Assembly (NCBI GenBank): GCA_020639075.1
Contig: JACKHI010000001.1
Location: 1,798,001-1,862,000, forward strand
Reading direction: 5' to 3'
DNA from: Phycisphaerales bacterium
Lineage (GTDB): Bacteria > Planctomycetota > Phycisphaerae > UBA1845 > UTPLA1
Length of the DNA stretch: 64,000 bases
Below are positions 43,724 to 53,499 of the stretch, piece by piece. The notes beneath the pieces are model-generated. The model had not been told where the DNA came from. It was given only the letters and a program-made list of their open reading frames with translations, and ran no database searches. Made by a program: the position numbers and the translations under genes. Numbering within the stretch: the stretch's first letter is position 1; each line of letters begins with the position of its first letter.

Positions 43724-43865
43724 ACGGACAAGATCTGCAACATGTTCAACATGCGGAGCTGAGCCGAATCGTCAATGACTCTCTGAGCATTCTGTAACCT
43801 ACGGTCGTTGATCACCTTCGGACGATTCGTCGCTTTCCGCGTCAATCGTGCTCATAACCCGGAGG
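43724..43865. repeat. three-copy repeat, copy 2 (partial)
   Basis: 142 bp matching the right part of copies 1 and 3, from CGGACAAG and GCAACATGTTCAACATGCGG to GCTCATAACCCGGAGG. The transposase-proximal half is missing. It stands exactly where the phage packaging genes stop. Confidence 0.8.
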
Positions 43866-43896
43866 CTGCTGCGCAGCTTGTAACCCAGAGACCCGT

Positions 43897-44832
43897 TCAT
43901 TCATCAACTAACCCGGAATGCGTGGCCCTGCCATCGCGAAATTCGATCTTGGAACTCAGCGACCATCCCGATTCGACATACATCACATCGTGGTAGGTCA
44001 CCTCCCCGAAGCGAATGTCGACAGTCACTTGCGCAAACGCGCCCGCGCCATTCAGGAAGGCGAACAACTCGTAGGTACCCTCCTCCAATACGTCACGTCG
44101 GTCGATCGCGATCCGCTCAAAGGTGTTACGTTCCCATCCCTGGCGTGACGCCGGAATGGCGTCGCCTGATGGCAGGCGTATTTCGAGTTGAAGATCCACG
44201 TCATCTGTTGCGTCTCGGACACCAACCTGAAACTCAACGGCCTGCTTTCCCGTTGGGCCGCCGCCCATGGGGTCTTCCGCATCAACCCAGCTATTGAACA
44301 GAATCGTGGACTCACCGTTCAGGACGCCGATGGCGATCCCCTTCCTTTCAGGGCTGACCTCGCGCCCCGAGTAACAGAAAGCCGAATTCAGAAAGCGAAC
44401 GCTGTAATTCAGGTCGGTGAAAATTCCTGCACCCGGCAATTCGACTCCCAGCCAATGGAGCCCGTCCGGGATTGAATCCGGCCCTTCGTCGATCGTCTCG
44501 ACGCCAGCGCTCTCCCACCCTTCCGCACGTACCGGCGGCCGCCCTCCTGACGGCAACATCCATGAGAGATTAACGTCGATCGCGTCGGTCGAATCGGCCC
44601 AGGCGCCCGCGATGTGTACGCCGGGTCGGACGGGTGCTTCACATAATGCGAGGACGCCGTCTGTACCCACTGCGTGTGGATCATCGGCCGCCACTGAAAG
44701 CGTAACGGGGACGCAGCCGGTGGATTCACAGGGCCGTTGGAGCTGTGTGTTACATCCGATAAGGCCGACCCAGAAACCTGCGATCGCGAACGGGGTCAGG
44801 CACACCTGGGTTTTGGGCATGGTCGCTCTCAT
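43897..44832 (-). CDS. lipoprotein with two related beta-domains
   Basis: An exported lipoprotein of 311 residues. The ATG at 44832 has GAGGAG eight bases upstream; the signal peptide ends in a lipobox LIGC (Cys27). Two homologous domains follow: one with DAIDVNLSWMLPSGGRPP and WLGVELPGAGIFTDLNYSVRF, the other with DDVDLQLEIRLPSGDAIP and ELFAFLNGAGAFAQVTVDIRF. The pattern (D-x-L-x-x-LPSG ... Y-x-x-F) resembles the beta-sandwich pre-peptidase-like C-terminal or proprotein-convertase folds found in planctomycete secreted proteins. The function is unknown. It is divergent from the sigma factor gene. Confidence 0.75.
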   Translation of the reverse strand: MRATMPKTQVCLTPFAIAGFWVGLIGCNTQLQRPCESTGCVPVTLSVAADDPHAVGTDGVLALCEAPVRPGVHIAGAWADSTDAIDVNLSWMLPSGGRPPVRAEGWESAGVETIDEGPDSIPDGLHWLGVELPGAGIFTDLNYSVRFLNSAFCYSGREVSPERKGIAIGVLNGESTILFNSWVDAEDPMGGGPTGKQAVEFQVGVRDATDDVDLQLEIRLPSGDAIPASRQGWERNTFERIAIDRRDVLEEGTYELFAFLNGAGAFAQVTVDIRFGEVTYHDVMYVESGWSLSSKIEFRDGRATHSGLVDE

Positions 44833-45021
44833 GATAGAATCTCCTCGGTGGGCGTGCGAGGAATCGCCCTGGATCGTTGGCGTTGTCAACCCCGAAACTC
44901 TGCAGAGATCCCTGACAAAACCTGCAATTGCTCCAAGAATCCCGAGATTCGGACGAATTCTTCATGAATCCTGGAATCAGGCTGCATGAATCGAGGTGAT
45001 CTGACGCCAATCATATGGTAA

Positions 45022-45645
45022 ATGACCGTCAACCCATGGTGTCACGTGACGTCGTCTGAAGACGAAACCCCGCAGGGAGGTGCGACGCGCCTGCTAATTG
45101 AGGCGAGGGATGGGAACCGCTCTGCGCTCGATCTGCTGATGCCCCTGATTTACGAAGAACTCCGAGCGCTCGCCGCGAAGCATCTCCGCGTCGAGCGACC
45201 CGATCACACGCTTCAACCCACCGAGCTGCTCCACGAGCTGTATTTCAAGCTCGTCGACATCAGGCGGGTCGATTGGCAGGGCCGTGCCCACTTCCTGTCG
45301 ATGGCCTCGCGTTGTATTCGCCGCATCCTGATCGATCACGCCCGATCGCGCAACCGACAGCGTCGCGGCGGCAATCACCGACGATTAAGACTGTCCGTGG
45401 TCGACGTTGCAGGCAATTCCGCCATGGTTGATTTTCTGGATCTGGACATAGCGCTGGATCGCCTCGCGGCGGATCACCCGCGTGCGTCACAGGTCGTCGA
45501 GCTGCGGTATTTTGGTGGCCTCAACATGCAGGAGGCAGCGGACGTCTTGGACGTTTCCGAGCGTACTGCCGCGAGTGACTGGTCATTCGCCAAGGCTTGG
45601 CTTAAACGCGAGATGCGCCGCCTCAATGAACCTCGAAAAACATGA
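45022..45645 (+). CDS. ECF-type sigma factor (TIGR02999-like)
   Basis: A sigma-70-related factor of 207 residues of the group common in Planctomycetota. Region 2 covers LLMPLIYEELRALAAKHLRV, HTLQPTELLHELYFKLV and FLSMASRCIRRILIDHARSR. Region 4 is ELRYFGGLNMQEAADVLDVSERTAASDW, an HTH. No anti-sigma gene is present. Instead the gene overlaps by ATGA a giant Ser/Thr kinase, the known arrangement in which the kinase is thought to control the sigma factor by phosphorylation. No Shine-Dalgarno is obvious. Confidence 0.93.
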   Translation: MTVNPWCHVTSSEDETPQGGATRLLIEARDGNRSALDLLMPLIYEELRALAAKHLRVERPDHTLQPTELLHELYFKLVDIRRVDWQGRAHFLSMASRCIRRILIDHARSRNRQRRGGNHRRLRLSVVDVAGNSAMVDFLDLDIALDRLAADHPRASQVVELRYFGGLNMQEAADVLDVSERTAASDWSFAKAWLKREMRRLNEPRKT

Positions 45646-48600
45646 TGCCTGACAAGGACCTAATTCGCGAAGTTTTCCTGACGGCGCGCGAGCTCGCTGA
45701 CGACCAGCGAAACGCATATCTTGATGCCGCCTGCGCCAATCGACCTGAGCTTCGAGATGAAGTGGAGTCGCTCCTTGCCAATGATGATACGCTGCCCGGT
45801 CCACTTGACGGCCCCGTCTTCGGGGACATTCTCAATGCCGTTTCGAGCCGGGAGGTGATGCCCGAATCAATCGGCCCCTATCACATTATTGAAAAACTGG
45901 GGGAAGGCGGATTCGGTACCGTCTATCTAGCGGAACAGCGAACGCCAATCAAGAGGCTCGTTGCAGTCAAGGTCATCAAGCTGGGAATGGACACCAAGGC
46001 CATCACGGCGCGGTTCGATGCCGAGCGGCAGGCCCTGGCGCTGATGAATCATCCCAATATCGCAGCCGTTTTCGACGCCGGCTCCACTAATGCAGCTTCA
46101 CCCTTGGGGCGCGGCCGGCCCTACTTCGTAATGGAGTATGTACCGGGCGAGTTGATCACAAAGTACTGTGACAGGCACCGGCTTGACATCCGAGCCCGGC
46201 TGGAATTGTTCATCCAGGTCTGCAACGCCGTACAGCATGCGCACCAGAAAGCGGTCATTCACCGGGACATCAAGCCCTCAAATGTTCTGGTCCGACTTCA
46301 GGACAACAAGCCGGTCCCCAAGGTGATCGACTTTGGCGTGGCGAAGGCGATCAACCAGCGCTTGACGGAGCAGACAATCTTCACGCACCAGGGCATGCTG
46401 ATCGGCACACCCGAATACATGAGTCCTGAGCAGGCGGAAATGAGCCAGCTCGATATTGATACGCGAACGGATGTCTATTCGCTCGGCGTCCTGTTGTATG
46501 AACTACTGACCGGCAGCCTGCCGTTCGACCCCAAGGTCCTTCGCAGCAAGGGCTATGCCGAGATTCAACGGATCATCCGTGAATTCGAACCGGCCAAGCC
46601 AAGCACCCGGTTGAGTGGCGAATACTCGGGCACAGCGACGCGCAACCATCGGCGACGCGCGAATGAAGCCAAGGCGACTTCAAAGCTCCCGGCGGACATC
46701 AAGTTCAAGCAGCAGGATGACGATTCGGCACATCAACGCGGCACGGATCTGCACACACTGGTTCGAATCATCCGCGGTGACCTCGACTGGATCGTGATGA
46801 AGTGTCTGGAAAAGGACCGCACTCGACGCTATGAAACGGCGAATGCCCTGGCATTCGAAATCCAACGCTATCTGAACGGCGAACCTGTACTTGCAGGCCC
46901 GCCGAGCGCTATCTATCGCGTTCGCAAGTTTGTCGGTCGACATCGCGCAGGCGTAAGAGTCGGCGTTGCCGTCGCGATACTGCTTGTCACGAGTCTCGTC
47001 GTCATCAGCGCGCTCTATTTGAAGGCGGAAAGTGCAAAACGAAGCGAGGCCCGTCTCGCCCAACAGGCCTTCGAGGATCGCGACGCAGCGCGTGTTGCCC
47101 AGCACGACTCGGACCAACGGCGGCACGAGGCGGAAGTCGAATCGTACGTCGCAAACCTGGCCGCCGCCCAGGCCGCATTGAATTATCCAGATCTGTATAG
47201 CGCTTCGCGACATCTCGATGCGGCGCCGCCGTCATTGCGAAACTGGGAGTGGTATCATCTGCATTCCCGACTCGACGAAAGCCTCGCCGTGCTTCGCGGC
47301 CACTCGCCCCATGCCTGGATTTGGTCGGTCGATTTCAGCCCGGATTCGTCCTTGTTGGTGTCAGCGGGCACAGACGGTACGGCAAGGGTGTGGAACGTGC
47401 CGTCGGGACTGGAACTCTTCGTTTACCGGGGGCAGCACGGAAAAACCCTCAGGGCAATATTCAGACCGGATGGCAGTGAAATCGCATCTTCGTCGACCGA
47501 CGGCACGGTTCGGACTTGGAATCCGGAAACAGGCGAAGATCACCTTGTGATCGATCTCGAAATGGATTCGCCGCGAGCGCTGGCATACACGCCAAGCGGC
47601 GCGAACCTCGTCGTTGGGACCGCCAATGGAAACATCCTCTGGTACGACGCGACAAGTGGCGAGTTGCTGAACCGCCTGAGGGCGCATGACGGAGTTGTAA
47701 TGTTCCTCACATTCAGCAGCGATGGTCGTCGGCTGGCCTCATGCTCCTACTCCGATCGTCGCACCCGGATATGGGACGCCAACTCGCGGGCGTTACTGTA
47801 CGAGCCGGACCAACGATCGCCGACCTACACGTGTGCTTTCACTCCCGACGGCCAGAGAATCGTGACAGGGTCATGGGCGGGTGCGGTTATCTGGCAAATA
47901 GATCAGGGTCGATGGCAGAGACATTTCGATCGTCCTCGCTGCGGCTGGAACGTGGCCATCGATCCAACATCGAATCTTCTGGCTGCAAGTACCGACGACG
48001 GCGTCGCGTTCTTCTCGTACGACACCGCCCAGCTCCGTTTCGCGCTAAATGGAAGCGGACGCACACAGGCCATTGCGTTCAGCCCGGACGGGCGCCTGCT
48101 GGCAACCGGCGATCAGACCGGGCGTGTCCGCATTTGGTGCCCCGAGCCGCACCGCTACGACCTGACTGATGCAAACAGCGGAGGCACGCTGAATGCACTG
48201 GCGGTCAGTCACGGCGGTCACCTGCTGGCATCTGCACGGATGGGAGAGGGGCCATACCAGGTGCTCGACACGGAGACCGGGGCGATCGCCGCAAGATTCA
48301 CGCAGCAGCATGCGCCAATTCTCACTGTCGCCTTCACGCCGGATGATCGCGGACTGATCGCGGGTCACTCCGACGATAGCGTAACGGTCGCGGACGTATC
48401 TACCGGATCAGTGCGTGAATTTTGTTCCGAGTCCAGCGCAGTGAATGCGGTCGCCGTCGATCCGATCCACAACGCGCTGCTGGAAGGACTCGAATCCGGC
48501 GAATTGGTTGAGCGCGATATCGCGACCGGACAGGAGCGAACGCGGACCCAGCCGCATGCGGATGCGATCTACGCACTGGCAATAAGCAACGACGGTAGAT

Positions 48601-51044
48601 GGTTGGCATCCGGCTCACTCGATCGCTGTGTGCGAATCTATAACCGATCAGTCGGCGACATGGAGGGCCGCCCCCTTCTCGGACATCAGCAAGCCGTATT
48701 CAGCCTGGCGTTCAACAACGACGGTTCGTGCCTGGCATCCGGATCGGCTGACGCAACGATCCGACTTTGGAATTCGGCGACCGGTCGCGATCAGGCAGTG
48801 CTGAAGGGTCACCGACGGTCGATCAAAGCACTGGCATTCAGTCCAGATGGCGATCGGCTTTTTTCCGGAAGTTGGGACGGCACGCTCAAGGTCTGGGACG
48901 TCGGTGAGCAGCGTGACTTGCTGACGTTTCGCAACCCGTTTGTTGACTGGGTCTGGAGCCTCGCGGCCCTACCAAACGGCGGACAGCTGGTGGTCTCATC
49001 GTGGATTGAACAAAACCTGTCAACACTCGACACGATGTCCGAATTTGATCGGCATGCATTGCCGATGCGTGCTTGGGTCAACAAGCACCTCGATGCCGGT
49101 CGCACACCGGAGGAAGTCCTCGACCTGATCCGCCACGATCCCAAGTTGGACCCTGCCCTGCAACAGTGTGCACAGGTTGCCCTGCTGCGGCGATCATCGC
49201 AAAACATGGAAGAAGCCGACCGCCGTGTGCGCGAATTGTTCAACAAGACAAAGAGAATGAATGAAGTGATTGCGCAGATTCGTAGCAACCCCCGGTACTT
49301 GCCATCCCTCAAGACGACGATGCTGCGATTAGCAAATTCGTACGCGCGAGCACCGCAATTCCTCAACGAAGAGGCGTGGGATATCGTCAAGCTGCCCGGG
49401 CGGACGCAGGAGGCGTATGAGCATGCACTCGAATTGGTGCAACGCCCGATCGTTAACTCGCAGGGAAACGGCCTATACCTCAACACGCTGGGCGTTGCCC
49501 AGTATCGCAATGACGACATCCTGAATGCGTTCGCGACGCTTACTGTTTCCGACACGATCAATGCGCTTCCCCAGCCCGAGCCCAATCTTCCCTACAGAGA
49601 GCATTATCGTGGGCGACTGGTCGGCGACGTCGCCTTCCTGCTCATGGCGACGGCTCGCCTTGGGTTGAAGGACGAAGCGCTGCAACTGCGTGCCGAACTG
49701 ATGAACATGGCGAGTCTCCCGGAAGTACGCGCAAACGAAGATGACCTGGCGATTCTGAACGAAGCGATGATAATGATCGATTCGTTTCAATGGCCCGCCG
49801 CACCAAGCCCTGCTGACCTGGCAAACCAACTTGAGCGACACGACGCCGATGCAGCAATGCAGCTCATGGGAGTCGCCCGCTGGTATTTCGAACGTGGAAA
49901 TCTGCTAGCAGCTGAGACGATGTGTCGGAGGGCAATTGACATCGCCGACGACTTAACTCCGAACCTAATATCCAAACTTGAGTCGAGGATGGCAGAACTT
50001 GCGGACGAGTTCTTGGCGAGGAAGAAGTGGGACATTACGGAATCACTCGCGCGCAAATGCCTCGCTATGCGATCGGAGCGGATTCCGACACATTGGACTA
50101 CAGCCGACACCTCCTGTCTGCTCGGTGAGGCCCTTGCGGCTCAACACCAGTTCGAAAAAGCCGAACCGCTTCTTTTACAGGGATACCAGGCAATGCTGAC
50201 TAACGACGAGGCGCCCGCAGATCGACGTCAGCGCGCCGCCCAGCGCATTGCCCAACTGTACAATGACTGGTCGTCCACCTTGCCGAAACCAGCGGAACGA
50301 GCAACGAAGCTCATGGAGCTAGCCAAGAGGGCCAGAGAATTGGGCAATGCCGCAGAGGCGCTGCCACTCTTTCAGTCGGCATTGCAGCTGCAACGGCGCA
50401 CGGGAGGATCCTCGGAACTCTCGGTAGCTCAAGTGCTCACCGATCTGGGCAAGACGCTTGGACAACTCGGTCGCTGTGATGAGGCCATCAGCGCGCTGAG
50501 CGAGGCGCTCCGAATCCGCCAGACCGCCTTGGGAAACGACCACATCGATATCGCGTGGACGCTGCATGACCTGGGATGGATAACGAAAAGCTGCAAGGAA
50601 TATGACGCCTCGATGAAGTGGTTCCAGTCTGACCTGGAAATGCGTCATCGCCTGTTTGGTGACGATGATGCGCAATTAGCTTTTCCGCTGCTGGCAATGG
50701 CAAACCTCTCCGTGGATAGGGGCGAAATTGCTGTGGCCGGCGAATATTTTGACAAAGCGTTTGCCATTCGCCATGCAGCGCTGGGGCCGCACCACGAACA
50801 GACGCTTGACACACTCCAGGCAAGCCTTCGCTATCGCATCGATGCAACAAGGAATTTCGCGGCGATCGAGCCCCTTCTGCTAGATTGCTATCAGCAATGC
50901 GAATCGGCGTTGGGACCGCAAAATCCGACGACTGTACGGACGGCATCGTGCCTCATGCACCTTTATGAATTATGGGGGCACTACGGAGACCTCGCACGTT
51001 GGCGTTCGATATACCGGAAATCTTCGAACGGCGCATTCAACTAG
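45642..51044 (+). CDS. giant Ser/Thr protein kinase with WD40 propeller and TPR array
   Basis: An 1,800-residue signalling protein. The kinase domain (about 75-420) has Gly loop LGEGGFGTVYLAEQ, VAVKVIKLG, HRDIKPSNVLV, IDFGVAKAI and APE-like GTPEYMSPEQ, with a loop-rich insert near residues 310-370. A transmembrane helix (VRVGVAVAILLVTSLVVISALYL) at about 445-460 places the rest outside the cytoplasm or in the periplasm. About 14 WD40 repeats follow (e.g. VWSVDFSPDSSLLVSAGTDG), then a helical region and a TPR array near the C-terminus (LPLFQSALQLQRR, AISALSEALRIRQ). It probably senses an external partner and acts on the ECF sigma it overlaps. The C-terminus abuts insertion-sequence remains. 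Confidence 0.93.
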   Translation: MMPDKDLIREVFLTARELADDQRNAYLDAACANRPELRDEVESLLANDDTLPGPLDGPVFGDILNAVSSREVMPESIGPYHIIEKLGEGGFGTVYLAEQRTPIKRLVAVKVIKLGMDTKAITARFDAERQALALMNHPNIAAVFDAGSTNAASPLGRGRPYFVMEYVPGELITKYCDRHRLDIRARLELFIQVCNAVQHAHQKAVIHRDIKPSNVLVRLQDNKPVPKVIDFGVAKAINQRLTEQTIFTHQGMLIGTPEYMSPEQAEMSQLDIDTRTDVYSLGVLLYELLTGSLPFDPKVLRSKGYAEIQRIIREFEPAKPSTRLSGEYSGTATRNHRRRANEAKATSKLPADIKFKQQDDDSAHQRGTDLHTLVRIIRGDLDWIVMKCLEKDRTRRYETANALAFEIQRYLNGEPVLAGPPSAIYRVRKFVGRHRAGVRVGVAVAILLVTSLVVISALYLKAESAKRSEARLAQQAFEDRDAARVAQHDSDQRRHEAEVESYVANLAAAQAALNYPDLYSASRHLDAAPPSLRNWEWYHLHSRLDESLAVLRGHSPHAWIWSVDFSPDSSLLVSAGTDGTARVWNVPSGLELFVYRGQHGKTLRAIFRPDGSEIASSSTDGTVRTWNPETGEDHLVIDLEMDSPRALAYTPSGANLVVGTANGNILWYDATSGELLNRLRAHDGVVMFLTFSSDGRRLASCSYSDRRTRIWDANSRALLYEPDQRSPTYTCAFTPDGQRIVTGSWAGAVIWQIDQGRWQRHFDRPRCGWNVAIDPTSNLLAASTDDGVAFFSYDTAQLRFALNGSGRTQAIAFSPDGRLLATGDQTGRVRIWCPEPHRYDLTDANSGGTLNALAVSHGGHLLASARMGEGPYQVLDTETGAIAARFTQQHAPILTVAFTPDDRGLIAGHSDDSVTVADVSTGSVREFCSESSAVNAVAVDPIHNALLEGLESGELVERDIATGQERTRTQPHADAIYALAISNDGRWLASGSLDRCVRIYNRSVGDMEGRPLLGHQQAVFSLAFNNDGSCLASGSADATIRLWNSATGRDQAVLKGHRRSIKALAFSPDGDRLFSGSWDGTLKVWDVGEQRDLLTFRNPFVDWVWSLAALPNGGQLVVSSWIEQNLSTLDTMSEFDRHALPMRAWVNKHLDAGRTPEEVLDLIRHDPKLDPALQQCAQVALLRRSSQNMEEADRRVRELFNKTKRMNEVIAQIRSNPRYLPSLKTTMLRLANSYARAPQFLNEEAWDIVKLPGRTQEAYEHALELVQRPIVNSQGNGLYLNTLGVAQYRNDDILNAFATLTVSDTINALPQPEPNLPYREHYRGRLVGDVAFLLMATARLGLKDEALQLRAELMNMASLPEVRANEDDLAILNEAMIMIDSFQWPAAPSPADLANQLERHDADAAMQLMGVARWYFERGNLLAAETMCRRAIDIADDLTPNLISKLESRMAELADEFLARKKWDITESLARKCLAMRSERIPTHWTTADTSCLLGEALAAQHQFEKAEPLLLQGYQAMLTNDEAPADRRQRAAQRIAQLYNDWSSTLPKPAERATKLMELAKRARELGNAAEALPLFQSALQLQRRTGGSSELSVAQVLTDLGKTLGQLGRCDEAISALSEALRIRQTALGNDHIDIAWTLHDLGWITKSCKEYDASMKWFQSDLEMRHRLFGDDDAQLAFPLLAMANLSVDRGEIAVAGEYFDKAFAIRHAALGPHHEQTLDTLQASLRYRIDATRNFAAIEPLLLDCYQQCESALGPQNPTTVRTASCLMHLYELWGHYGDLARWRSIYRKSSNGAFN

Positions 51045-51115
51045 TGTAGTGCCTGCGATTTGCGGAATTTTACAGTGAGTTGACGGGTTTCATCGTTTGA
51101 CGGGAGGATGGAACC

Positions 51116-51535
51116 ATGAAATCGGCTCCGAAGATTACTCTGACTGACGAACAGCGAGCGATCCTCGTGCGATGGTCGCGAGGGCGCAGCACGCCGGTTC
51201 GACTGATGGAACGAGCGAAGATCGTGCTGTTGGCGGCCGAGGGAAAAATGAACAAGGACATCGCGGCCGAACTCGGCATCATGCCGAATACCGTGGTCCG
51301 TTGGCGACGCCGGTTCTTTGACGGCGGACTCGCAGCGATCGAGAAGGATCGACCGCGTGGTGGGCGCAAGCCGAGGGTGATGGAGGCGGTCGCGCGCAAG
51401 ATCATCGAGACGACGACACAGACCATGCCGCCGAACGCGACGCATTGGAGCGGTCGCACGCTCCGCGCGGGTCCGCGAGCGAGGGTCCAATTTGTCGGCA
51501 CTCCCCTACCGGATTTTCAGAATTCGATTTCGTGA
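51116..51535 (+). pseudogene. truncated IS630-family transposase (N-terminal part)
   Basis: The first 100 residues are an IS630-type helix-turn-helix (ITLTDEQRAILVRWSRGRS, LAAEGKMNKDIAAELGIMPN, TVVRWRRRFFDGGL). The frame then runs through PNATHWSGRTLRAGPRARVQ, where IS630 proteins read HWSTRTLA and continue into the DDE domain; the catalytic part is absent. A good GGGAGG lies upstream. The remnant starts 72 bp behind the giant kinase and is followed by transposase copy 2. It is non-functional. Confidence 0.8.
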
Positions 51536-51649
51536 TTGCATGCACCGGAATTCGACGGAGCGTGATTTGCGAATCGTGCGATCGCGCGCACGAGAAGCAT
51601 ACTCGACTCGGTTGCTCTTGGGTTGCTGATTTTGGTTCTTCGAAAATTG

Positions 51650-52738
51650 TCAGGCGGCGCGCTGGTAATGCCGCAACAAGCCACCCAGAAACCTTTGACA
51701 TCGAACTCGCCCGACATCTGTTTCATTCAAACTATCGTCGTCGCAAGGCGGACCATCGAGAGATTTCGGCACTGTGCGATTCCCGAGGCCCTGATGTGGG
51801 CGATAGTGGTTGTGGAATCGGACAAACTCCTGGTTGATATGATTGAGGTGGCCGAGGCTGAAACACATGAAGTGGTTCAGGCATTCACGCTTGATGGCAC
51901 CGATCCACGCCTCTGCAAATGCGTTGGCGTCCGGTGCCAGAACCGGTGTGCGGAGTCGACGAATGCCGGCATTCTGAAATACGCGATCAAACGCGTTTGA
52001 GTATTTCGTATCGCGGTCACGCAGGATGAACCTAGATTCGATGTTGCACTCGTCCAGCCAAATCGTGACGTTGCGGGCTTGCTGTTCGACCCAACCACCG
52101 TGCGGATGATACGTGGCCGGCGAGAGAAAGACTCTACGAGAACCAACGTGAATGAAAGTCAGGCAATATGCGGTGCGTACTCCCAGTGGCGTGACGACGG
52201 CCTTCGTGAAGAAGTCGCATGCCACCAGCGTGTTCATGTGCAGCCGGATGAACTTCTGCCATGTTGTCTCTTCGCCCCTGCTTTGTCGCGTGGGCGACGG
52301 CGTGAATCCTGCGTCCTTCAGAATTCGTCGTATTGAAGATCGCCCTACTCGAACACGCAGCTTGCGCAGCTCACCCAGGATGCGACGATAACCCCAACTT
52401 CCGTTTTCCTTCGCCAAGCGCTTGATGAGTGCGCGAACGTCTCGAGAAACTCGCGGTCGCCCCACCTGGCGCGGCATCCGCCCTTCCCTTTGCTCAACCA
52501 CCCATCGAGAATAGGTCTGTCGAGTGACGATGCCGATCACGCCCGCGACGTCGTGGTTGAACTCGGCACCGATTGCCAAGAGCCGTGCCCGGTCGTCGGG
52601 GCTCGGAATGACGCGGTTGCCGCCGAGCTTGCGACGGAGGATTTCAACCTGGGCAACGAGGAACCTGATTCGGGCATCGCGTCGTGCGGCGCCGGCCTCG
52701 TGAATGAGATAAGGGAGGATGTAAAGCCAGCGAAACAT
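51650..52738 (-). CDS. DDE (rve-superfamily) transposase, copy 2
   Basis: A close relative of the transposase at 37604-38695 along the full length (shared FRWLYILPYLI, GGNRVIPSPDDRARLL, LHMNTLVACDFFTKAVV, HDRD-like LRDRDTKYSNAF and AEAWIGAIKRECLNHF). The D,D,E residues are present. It is 362 residues from the ATG at 52738; an in-frame upstream ATG at 52768 also exists. By eye the two copies differ at many positions, so they are not a recent duplication. Upstream it carries the same roughly 310-bp repeat that ends at CCCGGAGG. Confidence 0.88.
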   Translation of the reverse strand: MFRWLYILPYLIHEAGAARRDARIRFLVAQVEILRRKLGGNRVIPSPDDRARLLAIGAEFNHDVAGVIGIVTRQTYSRWVVEQREGRMPRQVGRPRVSRDVRALIKRLAKENGSWGYRRILGELRKLRVRVGRSSIRRILKDAGFTPSPTRQSRGEETTWQKFIRLHMNTLVACDFFTKAVVTPLGVRTAYCLTFIHVGSRRVFLSPATYHPHGGWVEQQARNVTIWLDECNIESRFILRDRDTKYSNAFDRVFQNAGIRRLRTPVLAPDANAFAEAWIGAIKRECLNHFMCFSLGHLNHINQEFVRFHNHYRPHQGLGNRTVPKSLDGPPCDDDSLNETDVGRVRCQRFLGGLLRHYQRAA

Positions 52739-53048
52739 GACCAATCGACCTCGATCGAAATCCCGCATTCTGAGGACTCTGCTGGCGTATCAACATTTTG
52801 AACCCCCGCTGACGCACGTACAACCATCGTCGCTGACGCCCGCATCAACCGTCCACTACCCGCGCTTGACCGCACGCCGACAGTGTGGCGTAATTGTGGC
52901 GTAGACGCGGACAATTTGTGCAACATGTTCAACATGCGGAGCTAAGCCGAAACTGCGGTAACTCTCTGAGCATTCTGTAACTTACGGTCATCAGACACCT
53001 TCGGGCGATTTATTGCATTCGGCGTCAATCGTTCTCATAACCCGGAGG
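52739..53048. repeat. three-copy repeat, copy 3
   Basis: Matches 38702-39005 over its whole length and 43724-43865 over the last 140 bp, ending TTCTCATAACCCGGAGG. Right of it lies the middle of an IS4-type transposase gene, cut at this point. Confidence 0.85.
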
Positions 53049-53499
53049 GTTCCCACCACAACGCACCAGAAAACGCACGCCTGTCTGATCCAAATGGCTC
53101 AGGAAGTCGAACCCGCCGAAGCCGCCGTCGGCGATGATCAGCGCTTCGGCGGGCAGGTCGCGAGCCATCTCGCGCAGGTGCGTTCGTTCGCTCGACGTGC
53201 CCGGTCCCTGCCGCCAATCCCACAGCATCAGCGTCGGCAAATGCACGATCCAGGTCATCCACCATTGGGGATGCGACTTGTCGCGCGCCGACTTGCCGAG
53301 GTCGGCTTCGTTGGCTCGGGTTCGCGCCGCGTCAACGCGGGAGCCGTCGACTGCGAACGCTATCCAGCCGTATTGGTTCCACGCTTCGTGTGCGCGGCTG
53401 GCCATCGTACGCCTGAGGGCGTTCCAGAATTGGTGGAAGAGCTCGACACCGTGACGCCCGGCGGCCTTGGTCAGGCCGACGTAGGTGCGACCGGCGTAG
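53049..53499 (-). pseudogene. IS4-family transposase fragment
   Basis: The minus-strand frame reads VELFHQFWNALRRTMASRAH, WIAFAVDGSRVDAARTRANE, HPQWWMTWIVHLPTLMLWDW and ALIIADGGFGGFDFLSHLDQ through VRFLVRCGGN, the middle of a DDE_Tnp_1 (IS4-like) transposase including the first Asp (VDGSR) and second Asp (ADGGF). The C-terminal part is lost at the repeat end (CCCGGAGG) and the N-terminal part is lost at the left inverted repeat of the next insertion sequence at 53500. It is thus sandwiched between two later events. Confidence 0.8.
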
